From Alistipes sp. (GTDB lineage: Bacteria > Bacteroidota > Bacteroidia > Bacteroidales > Rikenellaceae), in contig JAFZEX010000020.1 of assembly GCA_017560425.1 (NCBI GenBank), positions 1 to 64,000 on the forward strand: DNA of 64,000 nt, written 5' to 3'. Shown in pieces: positions 34,621 through 43,389 of the stretch (position 1 is the first letter of the stretch; every line of letters starts with the position of its first letter). The notes beneath the pieces are model-generated. The model was given only the letters and a program-made list of their open reading frames with translations. It was not told the DNA's origin and did not search any database. The position numbers and the translations under genes were made by a program.

Positions 34621-36084
34621 ATGAAACAGTTTCTAAAACTTCTTTTTGCGCTTCCACTACTCCTTGTGGCGTGCAACACCCCATCTGACGATCCAGGCTA
34701 CACCCCAAAGGTGCCTAAGTTAGAGCTACTATCTGAGAGCCTCATGCAGGTTGATGGCGAGGCTGGCGACTACACCATTCTCTACAACCTTGAGAAGGGC
34801 GACGAGGCGATAGACAGCGAGACTGGTATTACTGATAAAACATCGCCCATCACAAGCACGACAGATGCTTCGTGGATAACCATCGAGCGTGATAGAAGCT
34901 TCTATGGCGAGTTGGCATTCAGCGTAGCAAAGAACGAGAGCGGCGAGAAGCGTAGCGGCAAGATTACACTTAGCTACCGCATCTACTCGGTAGAGGTAAC
35001 CGTGGAGCAGGCAGCAGCAGAGGCTCAGAAACCAGGAGATGAGCCTACAGGCATAAAGGGCTGGACTGTGGTAGGTACGATGACCAACAATTGGGACGTA
35101 AACTCAGCCATAGCTATGGAGGAGATTGACGGCTACTACGCAGCACGTGGCGTGGAGCTAAGCAGCAGCGACTCGTTTAAGTTTATACTCGACGGCTCGA
35201 TGCAGGATTGTTTGTGTGGCAATGGCCAGCCTGCCGAGCGTGACTACAAATACCCTACACAAAAGTATGGTAGCGACCTTCGTGTTAAGGAGAGCGGACG
35301 ATATGACCTCTACATCAACAAGGCGCTTACAACATACTACGTTATGAGCGAGGGCAAGAGCCCTGCCGAGGCACACGAGGTTGTAGCACCAGGCGAGGAT
35401 GCATGGTATGTATCGGGCGTTGGCGAGGAGATTCGCATGCACAACGCAGGAGTCTTCGTCGTTGCCTCTAACGTAGCTCTTGATGCCGATGGCTTCAAGA
35501 TTCGCAACACACTTACAGGAAGCTATGGCGCAGCAGCTGATGCCGAGGCAGAGGTTGGCGACGAGATAGCAATTTTGGCAGATGCCGAGAATAACATCAA
35601 GGTTAAGTATGATGCAAGCAAGAAGTATGATATATATATTAAGGTAGATATACTCACAGTATGGGTTGTTGAGTCACGACAGCTTCCAAACTATTTGTAC
35701 GAGTGTACAGGTGGCGAGGGCGCATGGTTCGATGGCGGAAAGAACTTCTACATACACCTAACAGGCGACGGCATTGCCGTAACGCTCGACTGCATGCTTA
35801 ACACCGGCGTAAGCGATGGCATTATCCCTGAAACAACATTTGTGGTAGCCTATGGCGATGATTGCGAGGGCATCAACTACATTATCGGCGAGGGAAGCCA
35901 GGTTGTAAATACAGACGGCAAGCGAGGAGTTGTTAGTGGCGAGGTTACCATCAAGCATATCGACGGCGAATATGACATTACTGTTGATGTTGTAAACCTT
36001 GTACAACACCGTGTTCGTGCCCACTACCGTGGAGGTCTTGTAAAGAGCGCAATAGGATATGACATTGCACTACCTAACAAATAA
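34621..36084 (+). CDS. BACON lipoprotein with SusE/SusF-like modules
   Basis: 487 residues; Cys18 (LLLVACNTPSDDP, with Asp residues nearby as in surface-export signals). A BACON-like domain covers about 30-137. A module near 145-245 (KGWTVVGTMTNNWDVNSAIAM ... FKFILDGSMQDCLCGNG) resembles the starch-binding folds of SusE/SusF, and a weaker relative follows (DGFKIRNTLTGSYG). The last 120 residues are the recurring beta module (HRVRAHYRGGL). Its combination of modules suggests glycan binding, but no SusC/SusD is nearby. It leads a three-gene unit: the Omp28-like gene follows 1 bp after its stop. Confidence 0.78.
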   Translation: MKQFLKLLFALPLLLVACNTPSDDPGYTPKVPKLELLSESLMQVDGEAGDYTILYNLEKGDEAIDSETGITDKTSPITSTTDASWITIERDRSFYGELAFSVAKNESGEKRSGKITLSYRIYSVEVTVEQAAAEAQKPGDEPTGIKGWTVVGTMTNNWDVNSAIAMEEIDGYYAARGVELSSSDSFKFILDGSMQDCLCGNGQPAERDYKYPTQKYGSDLRVKESGRYDLYINKALTTYYVMSEGKSPAEAHEVVAPGEDAWYVSGVGEEIRMHNAGVFVVASNVALDADGFKIRNTLTGSYGAAADAEAEVGDEIAILADAENNIKVKYDASKKYDIYIKVDILTVWVVESRQLPNYLYECTGGEGAWFDGGKNFYIHLTGDGIAVTLDCMLNTGVSDGIIPETTFVVAYGDDCEGINYIIGEGSQVVNTDGKRGVVSGEVTIKHIDGEYDITVDVVNLVQHRVRAHYRGGLVKSAIGYDIALPNK

Positions 36085-36085
36085 A

Positions 36086-37756
36086 ATGAAGAAGATATTT
36101 ACCCTCTTCACATTTGCCGCACTACTTCTTAGCGGATGCGAGCTTGTCACACCCCCCATCATTGATGGGGGTGGTGAGAACAACTCCGACGAGAAGAACC
36201 TCCTTATTACCGAGAGCGTGATTAGCGTTACGGCGCAGGGCGGCGAGTTTGCCATTGTCTACTCCATTAGCCAGGAGGTCGAGGGCGTAGAGCTTGAGGC
36301 ATCAACGCCTACCGAGTGGATATCAAATGTTGCGGTGGGCGAGAAGATTACCTTCAAGGTTGCCAAAAACAACGATGCAGAGCAGCGTGTGGGCTTCATC
36401 AACATCAGCTATGGCGCTGACGAGTACACCATTGGCGTACAGCAGAAGGGCTGGGGCGACAAGAGCAACATCAAGATTGAGCTCTCGACAACAAAGGTGA
36501 TGCTCTCGGCAGTAGGCACATCGGTGGAGGTGGGCTACACCCTCACAGGTGCCGACGAGGAGGGCGCAATGCCTAAGGCTACGTTGGAGAATGCCGACTG
36601 GGTGAAAAACATCGTCGTAGATAGCCAGAAGGTTACCTTCGATGTAGATACCAACCTATCGTCGTCGGAGCGCAAGACAAAGCTCAACCTAAGCTACGAC
36701 ACCGCCGCAGCAACGATAACCATCATTCAGGAGGCATCACTGGAGGAGGCTGTGCTGAGCGCATCGACAAACGTGATGCGTGTTGGCGAGAGCGTTGAGT
36801 TTAGCGTGGTATTCGCTGGCAGGGACGTGACCAAGGAGTGCACAATCCACGAGTACTACACAAACGCCGAGGTGTCGAACCCTGCAACATTTAGCAAGGC
36901 AGGCGAGTATGCCCTCTATGCCAAGTACAACGGTGAGAAATCAAACCTCGTGTCTATATCGGTATTCGACGCTTCAGCACCCGAGTTCGCCGTAGATAGC
37001 AGCCCCAAGAACTACGACTTCAAGCACCGCATGTTGCTTATCGACCACACGGGAACTGATTGTGGCTACTGTCCACTTATGATGCTTCGCCTCAAGGAGA
37101 TGGAGGAGAGCTCGGAGTACAACGACTACTTCAACATTGCTGTGGCACACTCCTACAACACCAGCGACGCAGCATACTCGCTACGTGCCAAGACCATCAG
37201 CAACTACTACATGTCGACGCTCCGCATCATGACAGGCTACCCTACCCTCACGTTCAACTATCAGCATGGCGAGTCGGCAGGAAGCAACATGAGCTACATC
37301 AAAATGAACTTCGACCAGCTCAAGAAGGAGAGTGCCGAGGCTGGCGTGGCGGTATCTACTAAGCTCGATGGCAACAAGATTGTTGTGAGCGCATCGCTCA
37401 AGTCGAAGGTGGCATGTCAGTACAAGTTCAACATCTTGGTGCTCGAGGACAACATCTACAGCTACCAGTACAACGCCTCGGAGAGCTGGATGCACTACCA
37501 CAACAACGCCATTCGTGAGTCGTATGCCGACATTCAGTATACCGACATCACCGGCACAGAGTGGGGCTTCGTGAATGGCGAGACAACAACACACAAGGTT
37601 GTCGAGATACCATTTACCGACAGCCGTGTAGTGAAGAACAACTGCAAGGTGCTCGTGATTATTGCAGCCAAGAATGCCAAGTATGACGATAAGTACGAGG
37701 TGGTAAACACCACAGTGTGTGGGCTCAACGAGAGCAAGCCTTTCGAGTATAGATAA
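36086..37756 (+). CDS. double-BACON lipoprotein with Omp28/thioredoxin-like C-terminal domain
   Basis: 556 residues from the ATG at 36086, 1 bp after the preceding stop. Cys18 (ALLLSGCEL). Two BACON domains cover about 38-120 and 125-215, then an Ig-like stretch (VMRVGESVEFSVVFAGRDVTKE), then an Omp28-type domain from about 310 with LLIDHTGTDCGYCPLMM. The CxxC sits where a thioredoxin active site would be, so disulfide chemistry at the cell surface is possible, but the flanking GTDCGYC pattern also occurs in Omp28 proteins of unknown activity. Same transcript as its neighbours. Confidence 0.8.
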   Translation: MKKIFTLFTFAALLLSGCELVTPPIIDGGGENNSDEKNLLITESVISVTAQGGEFAIVYSISQEVEGVELEASTPTEWISNVAVGEKITFKVAKNNDAEQRVGFINISYGADEYTIGVQQKGWGDKSNIKIELSTTKVMLSAVGTSVEVGYTLTGADEEGAMPKATLENADWVKNIVVDSQKVTFDVDTNLSSSERKTKLNLSYDTAAATITIIQEASLEEAVLSASTNVMRVGESVEFSVVFAGRDVTKECTIHEYYTNAEVSNPATFSKAGEYALYAKYNGEKSNLVSISVFDASAPEFAVDSSPKNYDFKHRMLLIDHTGTDCGYCPLMMLRLKEMEESSEYNDYFNIAVAHSYNTSDAAYSLRAKTISNYYMSTLRIMTGYPTLTFNYQHGESAGSNMSYIKMNFDQLKKESAEAGVAVSTKLDGNKIVVSASLKSKVACQYKFNILVLEDNIYSYQYNASESWMHYHNNAIRESYADIQYTDITGTEWGFVNGETTTHKVVEIPFTDSRVVKNNCKVLVIIAAKNAKYDDKYEVVNTTVCGLNESKPFEYR

Positions 37757-37788
37757 GCATACAAAAACCTAAAAACCAATAACCTAAA

Positions 37789-39093
37789 ATGAAAAAACTA
37801 CTTCTTTTTGCACTTTGTGCATTTATGTTTGCCGCATGTGAGCCCGTAGAGAATCCTACGACACCTCAGGGCAAGCTCACCCTCACATCGAAGGCAGTAA
37901 TGAACTTCGAGACAGTGGGTGGCACAGGCGAGATCACATTCGACTTTGTAGCCGACGAGACACGCGAGGGAGCTCCCGTGACAGTTACCTGCACCGAGGA
38001 TTGGATTACCGACATCAAGGTTGGCGAGCGCAACGTGACATTTAACGTAGCGTCTAACGATGGCAACGAGCGCAGCGCAACAATCAAGCTTAGCGCAGGT
38101 CAGGACAACAACGCTCATGTGATGGTTATGCAGGCAGGTGCTCCTACCTTCGACGTAAACTTCACTGCTACGCACCTCTCAGGAACATACTGGGGTAAGT
38201 TCCCTTCTACCAAGGGCTTCAACTACCTGGTAATCCTTGGCGACATGCCAGCTGAGCACTACCTCTCAAAGCTTGCAGGTGCTACAGAGTATCGTTTCAA
38301 CATCTACTCTAACGTGGCATCATCGTTCAACACCACTCACCGTGTGCCTGTAGGCACCTACACTCTTGACCACCAGAGCACCGGTAACCCAGGTACTATC
38401 GATGCTAGCCGTGATCAGAGCTTCCTCTTCGCCGCAAACGACGCTGACATTCCATACAGCGCTGCAACTATGGTAGTTACCGAGGATAGCATCACCGTAG
38501 AAATCACATTCATGAATGGCGATACTCACCGTGTGGAGTACCACGGCTCAACAGTATATGAGGACTACATCGAGAATACATTCGCAGATGTTTACCCCGT
38601 AAGCCAGTACACCGAGGATATCACATTCGATATTAAGAATGGCCGCATCAACCTCTACTACCGTGGCGACCACCTCGGCACAGGTTGCGACGTATGGCTC
38701 TGTGAGATGATTCAGGAGACAAACCCTTACAACGGTGTTTACATGCTCTTCGACCTCATCATTCCTAAGGGCTTGGGCGGCACTGACAACACCGACTCTA
38801 TCGTTGGCGAGTACAAGTTCCACGACGAGAACACCACATCGTACGAGTACACAATCCCTGTAGGCCGCCTACGTGACGACAGCTTGCAGATGCACGCATG
38901 GTACTTGTACTGCATACAGAGCCAGATCGACATGTCGCAGGCAGCACCTATGACATCGGGCAGCGTAATCGTTACGAAGAATGCAATTCAGGACTACACC
39001 TTCGTAATCGACAGCACCGACGACAACGGCAACCGCATCTACGGTACGTTCCAGGGTACACTCCTCAACTTGTACGATCAGTTCAACGAGTAA
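37789..39093 (+). CDS. BACON lipoprotein with two recurring beta modules
   Basis: 434 residues; Cys17 (FMFAACEPV). One BACON domain is at about 29-118 (MNFETVGGTGEITFDF, EDWITDIKVGERNVTF). The first recurring module is at about 125-255 (VPVGTYTLD ... THRVEYHGSTV), and the second at about 260-430 (IYGTFQGTLL). It lies 33 bp after the Omp28-like gene and is the last of the unit, followed by a terminator. It presumably acts with the two upstream lipoproteins at the surface. Confidence 0.8.
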   Translation: MKKLLLFALCAFMFAACEPVENPTTPQGKLTLTSKAVMNFETVGGTGEITFDFVADETREGAPVTVTCTEDWITDIKVGERNVTFNVASNDGNERSATIKLSAGQDNNAHVMVMQAGAPTFDVNFTATHLSGTYWGKFPSTKGFNYLVILGDMPAEHYLSKLAGATEYRFNIYSNVASSFNTTHRVPVGTYTLDHQSTGNPGTIDASRDQSFLFAANDADIPYSAATMVVTEDSITVEITFMNGDTHRVEYHGSTVYEDYIENTFADVYPVSQYTEDITFDIKNGRINLYYRGDHLGTGCDVWLCEMIQETNPYNGVYMLFDLIIPKGLGGTDNTDSIVGEYKFHDENTTSYEYTIPVGRLRDDSLQMHAWYLYCIQSQIDMSQAAPMTSGSVIVTKNAIQDYTFVIDSTDDNGNRIYGTFQGTLLNLYDQFNE

Positions 39094-39112
39094 AACTCGA
39101 GCAACAGACTAA

Positions 39113-39139
39113 AAAGCTATCCTTCGGGGTAGCTTTTTT
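39113..39139 (+). terminator. terminator of the three-gene BACON unit
   Basis: AAAGCTATCC-TTCG-GGGTAGCTTT tetraloop hairpin followed by a T-run. Confidence 0.9.
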
Positions 39140-39162
39140 GTTTGGTAATAAAAGAATGGCGA

Positions 39163-39192
39163 TTTGTAATTCATCGTTTTTTCGTATCTTTG
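39163..39192 (+). promoter_or_regulatory. promoter of the M1 aminopeptidase gene
   Basis: TTTG at 39163-39166, 18 bp, TATCTTTG at 39185-39192; 17 bp from the ATG. Confidence 0.75.
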
Positions 39193-39209
39193 CAAAAATA
39201 GATATACGT

Positions 39210-41663
39210 ATGCAAAGACTTCTAATAGTTGTAGCTCTTGTCATGGCACTCGGCTGCACCAACACCTCATCGCGCTACGATAGTGGCGTAAGCTGGGAAC
39301 TTGCCCAATGGCGCAAGGCAACAATCGAGAACTTACGCTACGAGCTAACGTTCGACCTCGTGGAGAATCGTGGCTCAGCAACCCTACTCTTCGAGGTGGA
39401 GAAGCCACAAGAGGTGGTCATCGACTTTCGTAACACGGCGCTTATTAAGAGCGTCGAGGGCATGGCGTATAGTCTGAAGAATGAGCATATTATAATCCCT
39501 AAGTCGGAGATAAAGAGTGGCGAAAACAGGGTATTCATCGAGTTCGACATCGACAACCAGTCGCTCAACCGCCAGGAGAAGTTCCTCTACACACTCCTTG
39601 TGCCCGACCGTGCCCGCACGCTATTTCCCTGCTTCGACCAGCCCGACCTAAAGGCATCGTACACGCTGACGCTCGTTACGCCAAAGAGCTGGGTGGCTGT
39701 GTCGAACACCGCCGTAGATAGCGAGGAGGAGGGCGATGTGAGTCGCACGATTAAGTTCAAGCCTACCGAGCCACTTAGCACCTACCTCTTCTCGTTTGTT
39801 GCGGGTGAGTTGGAGAGTCGCACCTATAACGACAACCGCCACACCTTCACCGCCTACTACCGTGAGAGCGACCCTAAGCGCCTCAAGCAGCTCGACACAA
39901 TATTCGAGCAGGTGGCAGCATCGCTCGACTGGCTGGAGGAGTTTACGGGCATAAAATACCCATTTGCAAAGTACGACCTCATAATCCTTCCCGGCTTCCA
40001 GTATGGTGGCATGGAGCACACGGGAGCTACGCTCTACAACGACACGCAGATGTTCCTCTCGGAGAACCCCACGCTCGACGAGGAGCTACGCCGCACAAAG
40101 CTAATCACGCACGAGACGGCGCACATGTGGTTTGGCGACTACGTTACGATGCAGTGGTTCGACGACGTGTGGACCAAGGAGGTATTTGCCAACTACTTCG
40201 CAGCACGCATGACCGAGCCCCTATTCCCCAATATCAACCACATGCTCAACCGCATGAAGGTGCACACCTCAGCAGCCATGAGCGAGGACCGCACCGAGGG
40301 CTCAACATCTATACGCCAGCCACTCGACAACCTCGCAAATGCGGGCTTGATATATGGTCAGACGATATACAACAAGGCCCCTGTGGTGATGGACAAGCTC
40401 GTGGAGATTATGGGCGAGGAGGCATTCCGTGCGGGTATTCAGGAGTATCTCACCACCTACGCCTACTCGAACGCTACGTGGAACGACCTTATAGCAATTC
40501 TCGACAAGCGTTGCGACGAGGACTTGGCAGAGTTTAGCGACATATGGGTGAACAAGCGAGGCATGCCACACATCAGCCTCGAGCGCAACGATGGCTGCCT
40601 ACGCATCAGCGAGCGTGACCCTCTCTGTCGTGGTCTACACTGGCCACAGACCTTCTCGGTGGACGTGGTAAATGGCAACACCACAACACGCCACGAGGTG
40701 GTTATGCGTGGCGATGAGGTTGTGTTGGAGATTGGCGATGCCGAGCAGATAATACCTAATAGCGACGGCCGTGGCTACGGACTATTTATCCTCGGCAAAG
40801 ATGACCGCACAACACTGCTAAAGAGCTATGCATCAATCACTAACGAGGTTGCACGCCAGGCAACGATAATGAATCTTAGAGAGCTCTACGAGGCGAACTA
40901 CATCACCAACGAGGAGTGGCTCACGGCGCTCATTGCGGGCATAAAGGCGGAGCGCAACGCCCTTATAGCCTCTACGCTTGTGGGCTATGTTGCCGAGCCA
41001 CTTAGCGCCCTACGCTCAGCGGAGGCCGAGGCAGAGCTCTACGCCCTAAGCCAGAGCCACGCCCTTGTGTCGTGCCGCCAGCAGCTACTACGACTACTCA
41101 TGCAGACAGCAACATCTGCTGATGTGTGCGACAAGCTATACCTCTTATGGCACGAGGCAAGCCACCCACTGCTCAACATCAACGACTACATGACACTTGC
41201 CTACGAGCTCTCGCTACGCTTCCCCGAGCGCTATACTGAGATTGCTCAACGACAGCGTGAGCGCATCGCCGACGAGGAGCGCCGCCGTAAGTTCGACTTT
41301 ATAATACGTGCTGTAAACCCCTCTGTGGAGGCACAAGAGAGGCTGTTTAAGGAGCTCTTAGAGCCTGAGAATAGGCGCATTGAGCCATGGACGGCAACAA
41401 CAATTTCGTATCTCAGCCACCCACTCAGAGATAAGGAGTCGGCAAAATATATCTATGAGGGACTCAACGAGTTACGTGAGGTGCAGCGCACGGGCGACAT
41501 CTTCTTCCCACGCAACTGGGTAGGAGCACTTCTTGAGAACCACCGCTCAGCAGAGGCATACAACGAGCTCGAGCGTTGGCTCGAAGAGAACGCCGACTAC
41601 CCTCAGCTACTACGCAACAAGATTTTACAGGCGGCACACCCGCTACGACGAGTGCAGCGATAG
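39210..41663 (+). CDS. M1-family zinc aminopeptidase, lipoprotein
   Basis: 817 residues from the ATG at 39210, just after a consensus promoter; the frame stays open upstream to 38898 but that part overlaps the previous gene. Lipoprotein signal, Cys16 (MALGCTN). Zinc site HETAH followed 18 residues later by the third ligand in TKEVFANYF, the exact HEXXH-X18-E pattern of M1. The substrate motif appears as GGMEHTG in place of GxMEN, as in other Bacteroidetes members. The C-terminal 350 residues are helical, ERAP/APN-like. It removes N-terminal residues from peptides, probably in the periplasm. Its 3' end overlaps the convergent glycerate kinase by 21 bp. Confidence 0.92.
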   Translation: MQRLLIVVALVMALGCTNTSSRYDSGVSWELAQWRKATIENLRYELTFDLVENRGSATLLFEVEKPQEVVIDFRNTALIKSVEGMAYSLKNEHIIIPKSEIKSGENRVFIEFDIDNQSLNRQEKFLYTLLVPDRARTLFPCFDQPDLKASYTLTLVTPKSWVAVSNTAVDSEEEGDVSRTIKFKPTEPLSTYLFSFVAGELESRTYNDNRHTFTAYYRESDPKRLKQLDTIFEQVAASLDWLEEFTGIKYPFAKYDLIILPGFQYGGMEHTGATLYNDTQMFLSENPTLDEELRRTKLITHETAHMWFGDYVTMQWFDDVWTKEVFANYFAARMTEPLFPNINHMLNRMKVHTSAAMSEDRTEGSTSIRQPLDNLANAGLIYGQTIYNKAPVVMDKLVEIMGEEAFRAGIQEYLTTYAYSNATWNDLIAILDKRCDEDLAEFSDIWVNKRGMPHISLERNDGCLRISERDPLCRGLHWPQTFSVDVVNGNTTTRHEVVMRGDEVVLEIGDAEQIIPNSDGRGYGLFILGKDDRTTLLKSYASITNEVARQATIMNLRELYEANYITNEEWLTALIAGIKAERNALIASTLVGYVAEPLSALRSAEAEAELYALSQSHALVSCRQQLLRLLMQTATSADVCDKLYLLWHEASHPLLNINDYMTLAYELSLRFPERYTEIAQRQRERIADEERRRKFDFIIRAVNPSVEAQERLFKELLEPENRRIEPWTATTISYLSHPLRDKESAKYIYEGLNELREVQRTGDIFFPRNWVGALLENHRSAEAYNELERWLEENADYPQLLRNKILQAAHPLRRVQR

Positions 41664-42773
41664 CCACTCACGAGCGATACGCATGGCGGCATGGCAGATG
41701 TTCTGCTGTGCCGTCGTTTTTTGCATTGCTTCGTCAAGAGCCATGCCCTCGGGCGTAGCCTCATATATGCGCCTAAAGCCACTACTCCTAAGCTCGTCGC
41801 ACCACTCTACCCTGCCACCAAGGGCTATGACGGGCACACCTCGCATCATCGCACGGCGCAACACTCCCGAAGGACCTTTGCCCATAAGCGTCTGACGGTC
41901 TATGCGCCCCTCGCCCGTGATAACAAGCTGAGCATCATCGAGTAACGCATCGAAGCCTACACTATCGAGCACCAACTCGATGCCTGGCTTTAGCGTTGCG
42001 CCGAGTAGCGCCATAAGGGCATAGCCCACGCCACCCGCAGCACCAGCGCCCGCCATGGTGTGATAATCGCCACCAACAACCTCGGCAAAGCTACGCATAC
42101 CCTTATCAAGCACCTCGACCATCGTGGGCGTAGCACCCTTCTGCGGAGCATAGACCCACGCAGCACCATGCTCGCCATATAGCGGATTATCGACATCCGA
42201 GGCAACAACAATCTCGCACTCACTAAGGCGTGTATCAACATTTGTGGCATCGATGCGTGCCACACGACACATAGCATCACCCGACGACGTAAGCACCTTG
42301 CCCTGAGCATCATAGAACCTATAACCCAGCGCCTCGAGCATACCCATACCGCAGTCGTTTGTGGCACTACCGCCAATGCCCAATAAGATGCTTCTCGCAC
42401 CCCTATCGAGGGCATCACGTATAACCTCGCCAAGGCCGTAGCTCGACGTGAGCATAGGGTTGCGCTCCTCGCCATTAAGCAGGGCGAGTCCCGATATCTG
42501 TGCCATCTCGATGATTGCCCGTGAGCCACTTAGGGCGTAGTGCGTGGTGATTGTCCTGCCGAGAGGGTCGTGCGCCACAAGGCTCTGCGACGTAGCGCCT
42601 AATGCCGTGCTGAGGGTGTGCAACATACCGTCGCCACCATCGGCAATGGGCACCGTGGCAATGTCGCTATCGGGCACAACCATTCGCCACCCACGGGCAA
42701 AAGCCTGAGCCACCTGCTCCGATGTTAGCGACCCCTTGAACTTGTCGAATGCTAAGATTATACGTTGTGCCAT
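41643..42773 (-). CDS. glycerate kinase (type 1, GarK/GlxK family)
   Basis: Phosphorylates D-glycerate with ATP, probably to 2-phosphoglycerate, feeding glycolysis. 376 residues, the family length. N-terminal ILAFDKFKGSLTSEQVAQAF, PIADGGDGMLHTL, LLGIGGSATNDCGMGMLEALG and the C-terminal GEGRIDRQTLMGKGPSGV are the conserved family stretches. It is transcribed toward the M1 gene and their last 21 bp overlap on opposite strands, with no terminator between. Minus-strand -7 box at 42797-42804. Confidence 0.93.
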   Translation of the reverse strand: MAQRIILAFDKFKGSLTSEQVAQAFARGWRMVVPDSDIATVPIADGGDGMLHTLSTALGATSQSLVAHDPLGRTITTHYALSGSRAIIEMAQISGLALLNGEERNPMLTSSYGLGEVIRDALDRGARSILLGIGGSATNDCGMGMLEALGYRFYDAQGKVLTSSGDAMCRVARIDATNVDTRLSECEIVVASDVDNPLYGEHGAAWVYAPQKGATPTMVEVLDKGMRSFAEVVGGDYHTMAGAGAAGGVGYALMALLGATLKPGIELVLDSVGFDALLDDAQLVITGEGRIDRQTLMGKGPSGVLRRAMMRGVPVIALGGRVEWCDELRSSGFRRIYEATPEGMALDEAMQKTTAQQNICHAAMRIAREWLSLHSS

Positions 42774-42796
42774 AGTCGTTGAGCTAATAGATTAGA

Positions 42797-42804
42797 CAAA
42801 GATA
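42797..42804 (-). promoter_or_regulatory. -7 box of the glycerate kinase gene
   Basis: Minus-strand TATCTTTG, about 23 bp before the ATG. Confidence 0.65.
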
Positions 42805-42868
42805 CAAATTTATCGCCACAATATATTGTTCGTGGGTCAAAATCGGCAGTTTGTTGAAAAGTTACGAA

Positions 42869-42926
42869 GGTTGTGCAATTTTTTGAAATAGACAAACGTT
42901 ATTATGGCACGAGGATTGCACAATCC
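42869..42926 (+). promoter_or_regulatory. sigma-54-type promoter with overlapping inverted repeat
   Basis: TGGCACGAGGATTGCA at 42905-42920 matches the RpoN consensus (TGGCACG-N4-TTGCA) with GG and GC exactly 10 nt apart. An 11-bp inverted repeat, GGTTGTGCAAT at 42869-42879 and ATTGCACAATCC at 42915-42926, overlaps the -12 element. Predicted start near 42931. No conventional gene follows; the transcript would enter the palindromic cassettes at 42989-43265. Confidence 0.75.
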
Positions 42927-42933
42927 TTAAACA

Positions 42934-42953
42934 GCTACGTTGCAAAACACGTA
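42934..42953 (+). other. small hairpin at the predicted 5' end of the sigma-54 transcript
   Basis: CTACGT-N8-ACGTAG, directly downstream of the predicted start site. Confidence 0.5.
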
Positions 42954-42988
42954 GTTAGGTTTCTTCATTTATTTAAGTTTGGGTTAGT

Positions 42989-43089
42989 AGTTTTTATTTA
43001 CAGAACTTGCTTCTGTAAAGGGTATAGGCGGCAGTCGTGAGACTCCCGCCTATTTCTTTGTCTATTAGCAAGTTCTGTAAATAAAAACT
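42989..43089. repeat. 101-bp double-palindrome cassette
   Basis: A perfect 22-bp inverted repeat (42989-43010 and 43068-43089, arm ending CAGAACTTGC) encloses a second hairpin, ATAGGCGG at 43024-43031 against CCGCCTAT at 43046-43053, with an inner AGTC/GACT stem and a TTTCTTT tail that could terminate transcription. A truncated copy of 43005-43040 recurs at 43352-43386. It may be a miniature mobile element or a structured RNA. Confidence 0.75.
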
Positions 43090-43111
43090 ATGACTGCTCC
43101 CACGGTGTGGC

Positions 43112-43265
43112 AGAGTCGTCTGCGAGGGGTGTCTGATGTGTTTGCCGAGTTGCTGCGCAACTTGCGGTCTTGTGTTATCGGTCTTTTTGTGAGCAAGCTC
43201 CCAAAGCCCAATAACACAAGTCCACTCCTACGGAGTCGGCAACCACCCCCACCCCTCTTGCTCTG
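43112..43265. repeat. cloverleaf-like palindromic element
   Basis: GAGGGGTG at 43124-43131 pairs with CACCCCTC at 43250-43257. Inside, CTTGTGTTAT at 43169-43178 pairs with ATAACACAAG at 43211-43220, and small hairpins GTTGCTGCGCAAC and ACTCCTACGGAGT flank this stem. A 65-codon frame (43090-43287) crosses it but looks fortuitous. Together with the preceding cassette this fills the 616-bp gap between the two minus-strand genes. Confidence 0.6.
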
Positions 43266-43351
43266 CTCAAACCTTAAGGAGAGTTAGTAGTTTGGTTGTG
43301 CTGGTCCATAGGTTGGTGCGATTATCTATTCGTCATACAAGAGATTATAAT

Positions 43352-43386
43352 ACTTGTTTCTGTAAGAGGATAGGCGGCAATCGTGA
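43352..43386 (+). repeat. partial direct repeat of 43005-43040
   Basis: ACTTGTTTCTGTAAGAGGAT and the following GGCGGCAATCGTGA align with the left part of the palindromic cassette, with a handful of differences. It ends 3 bp before the stop codon of the adjacent membrane-protein gene. Confidence 0.75.
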
Positions 43387-43389
43387 TGA

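Noticed and set aside
29118-39093. Polysaccharide utilisation locus
   Set aside because: Surface lipoproteins and one SusE/F-like module are present but there is no SusC, SusD, regulator or glycoside hydrolase in the cluster.
38898-39209. N-terminal extension of the M1 aminopeptidase frame
   Set aside because: It overlaps the previous lipoprotein gene and its terminator and promoter, and a lipoprotein signal begins exactly at the ATG at 39210.
42989-43089. Invertible promoter (phase switch) flanked by inverted repeats
   Set aside because: The interior is only 57 bp, is itself a hairpin, and holds no TAnnTTTG box with a partner; no recombinase gene is nearby.
43090-43287. 65-codon reading frame downstream of the sigma-54 promoter
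   Set aside because: It lies wholly within palindromic DNA, its composition follows the inverted repeats, and no domain, signal or ribosome-binding site is seen. A structured RNA or repeat explains it better.
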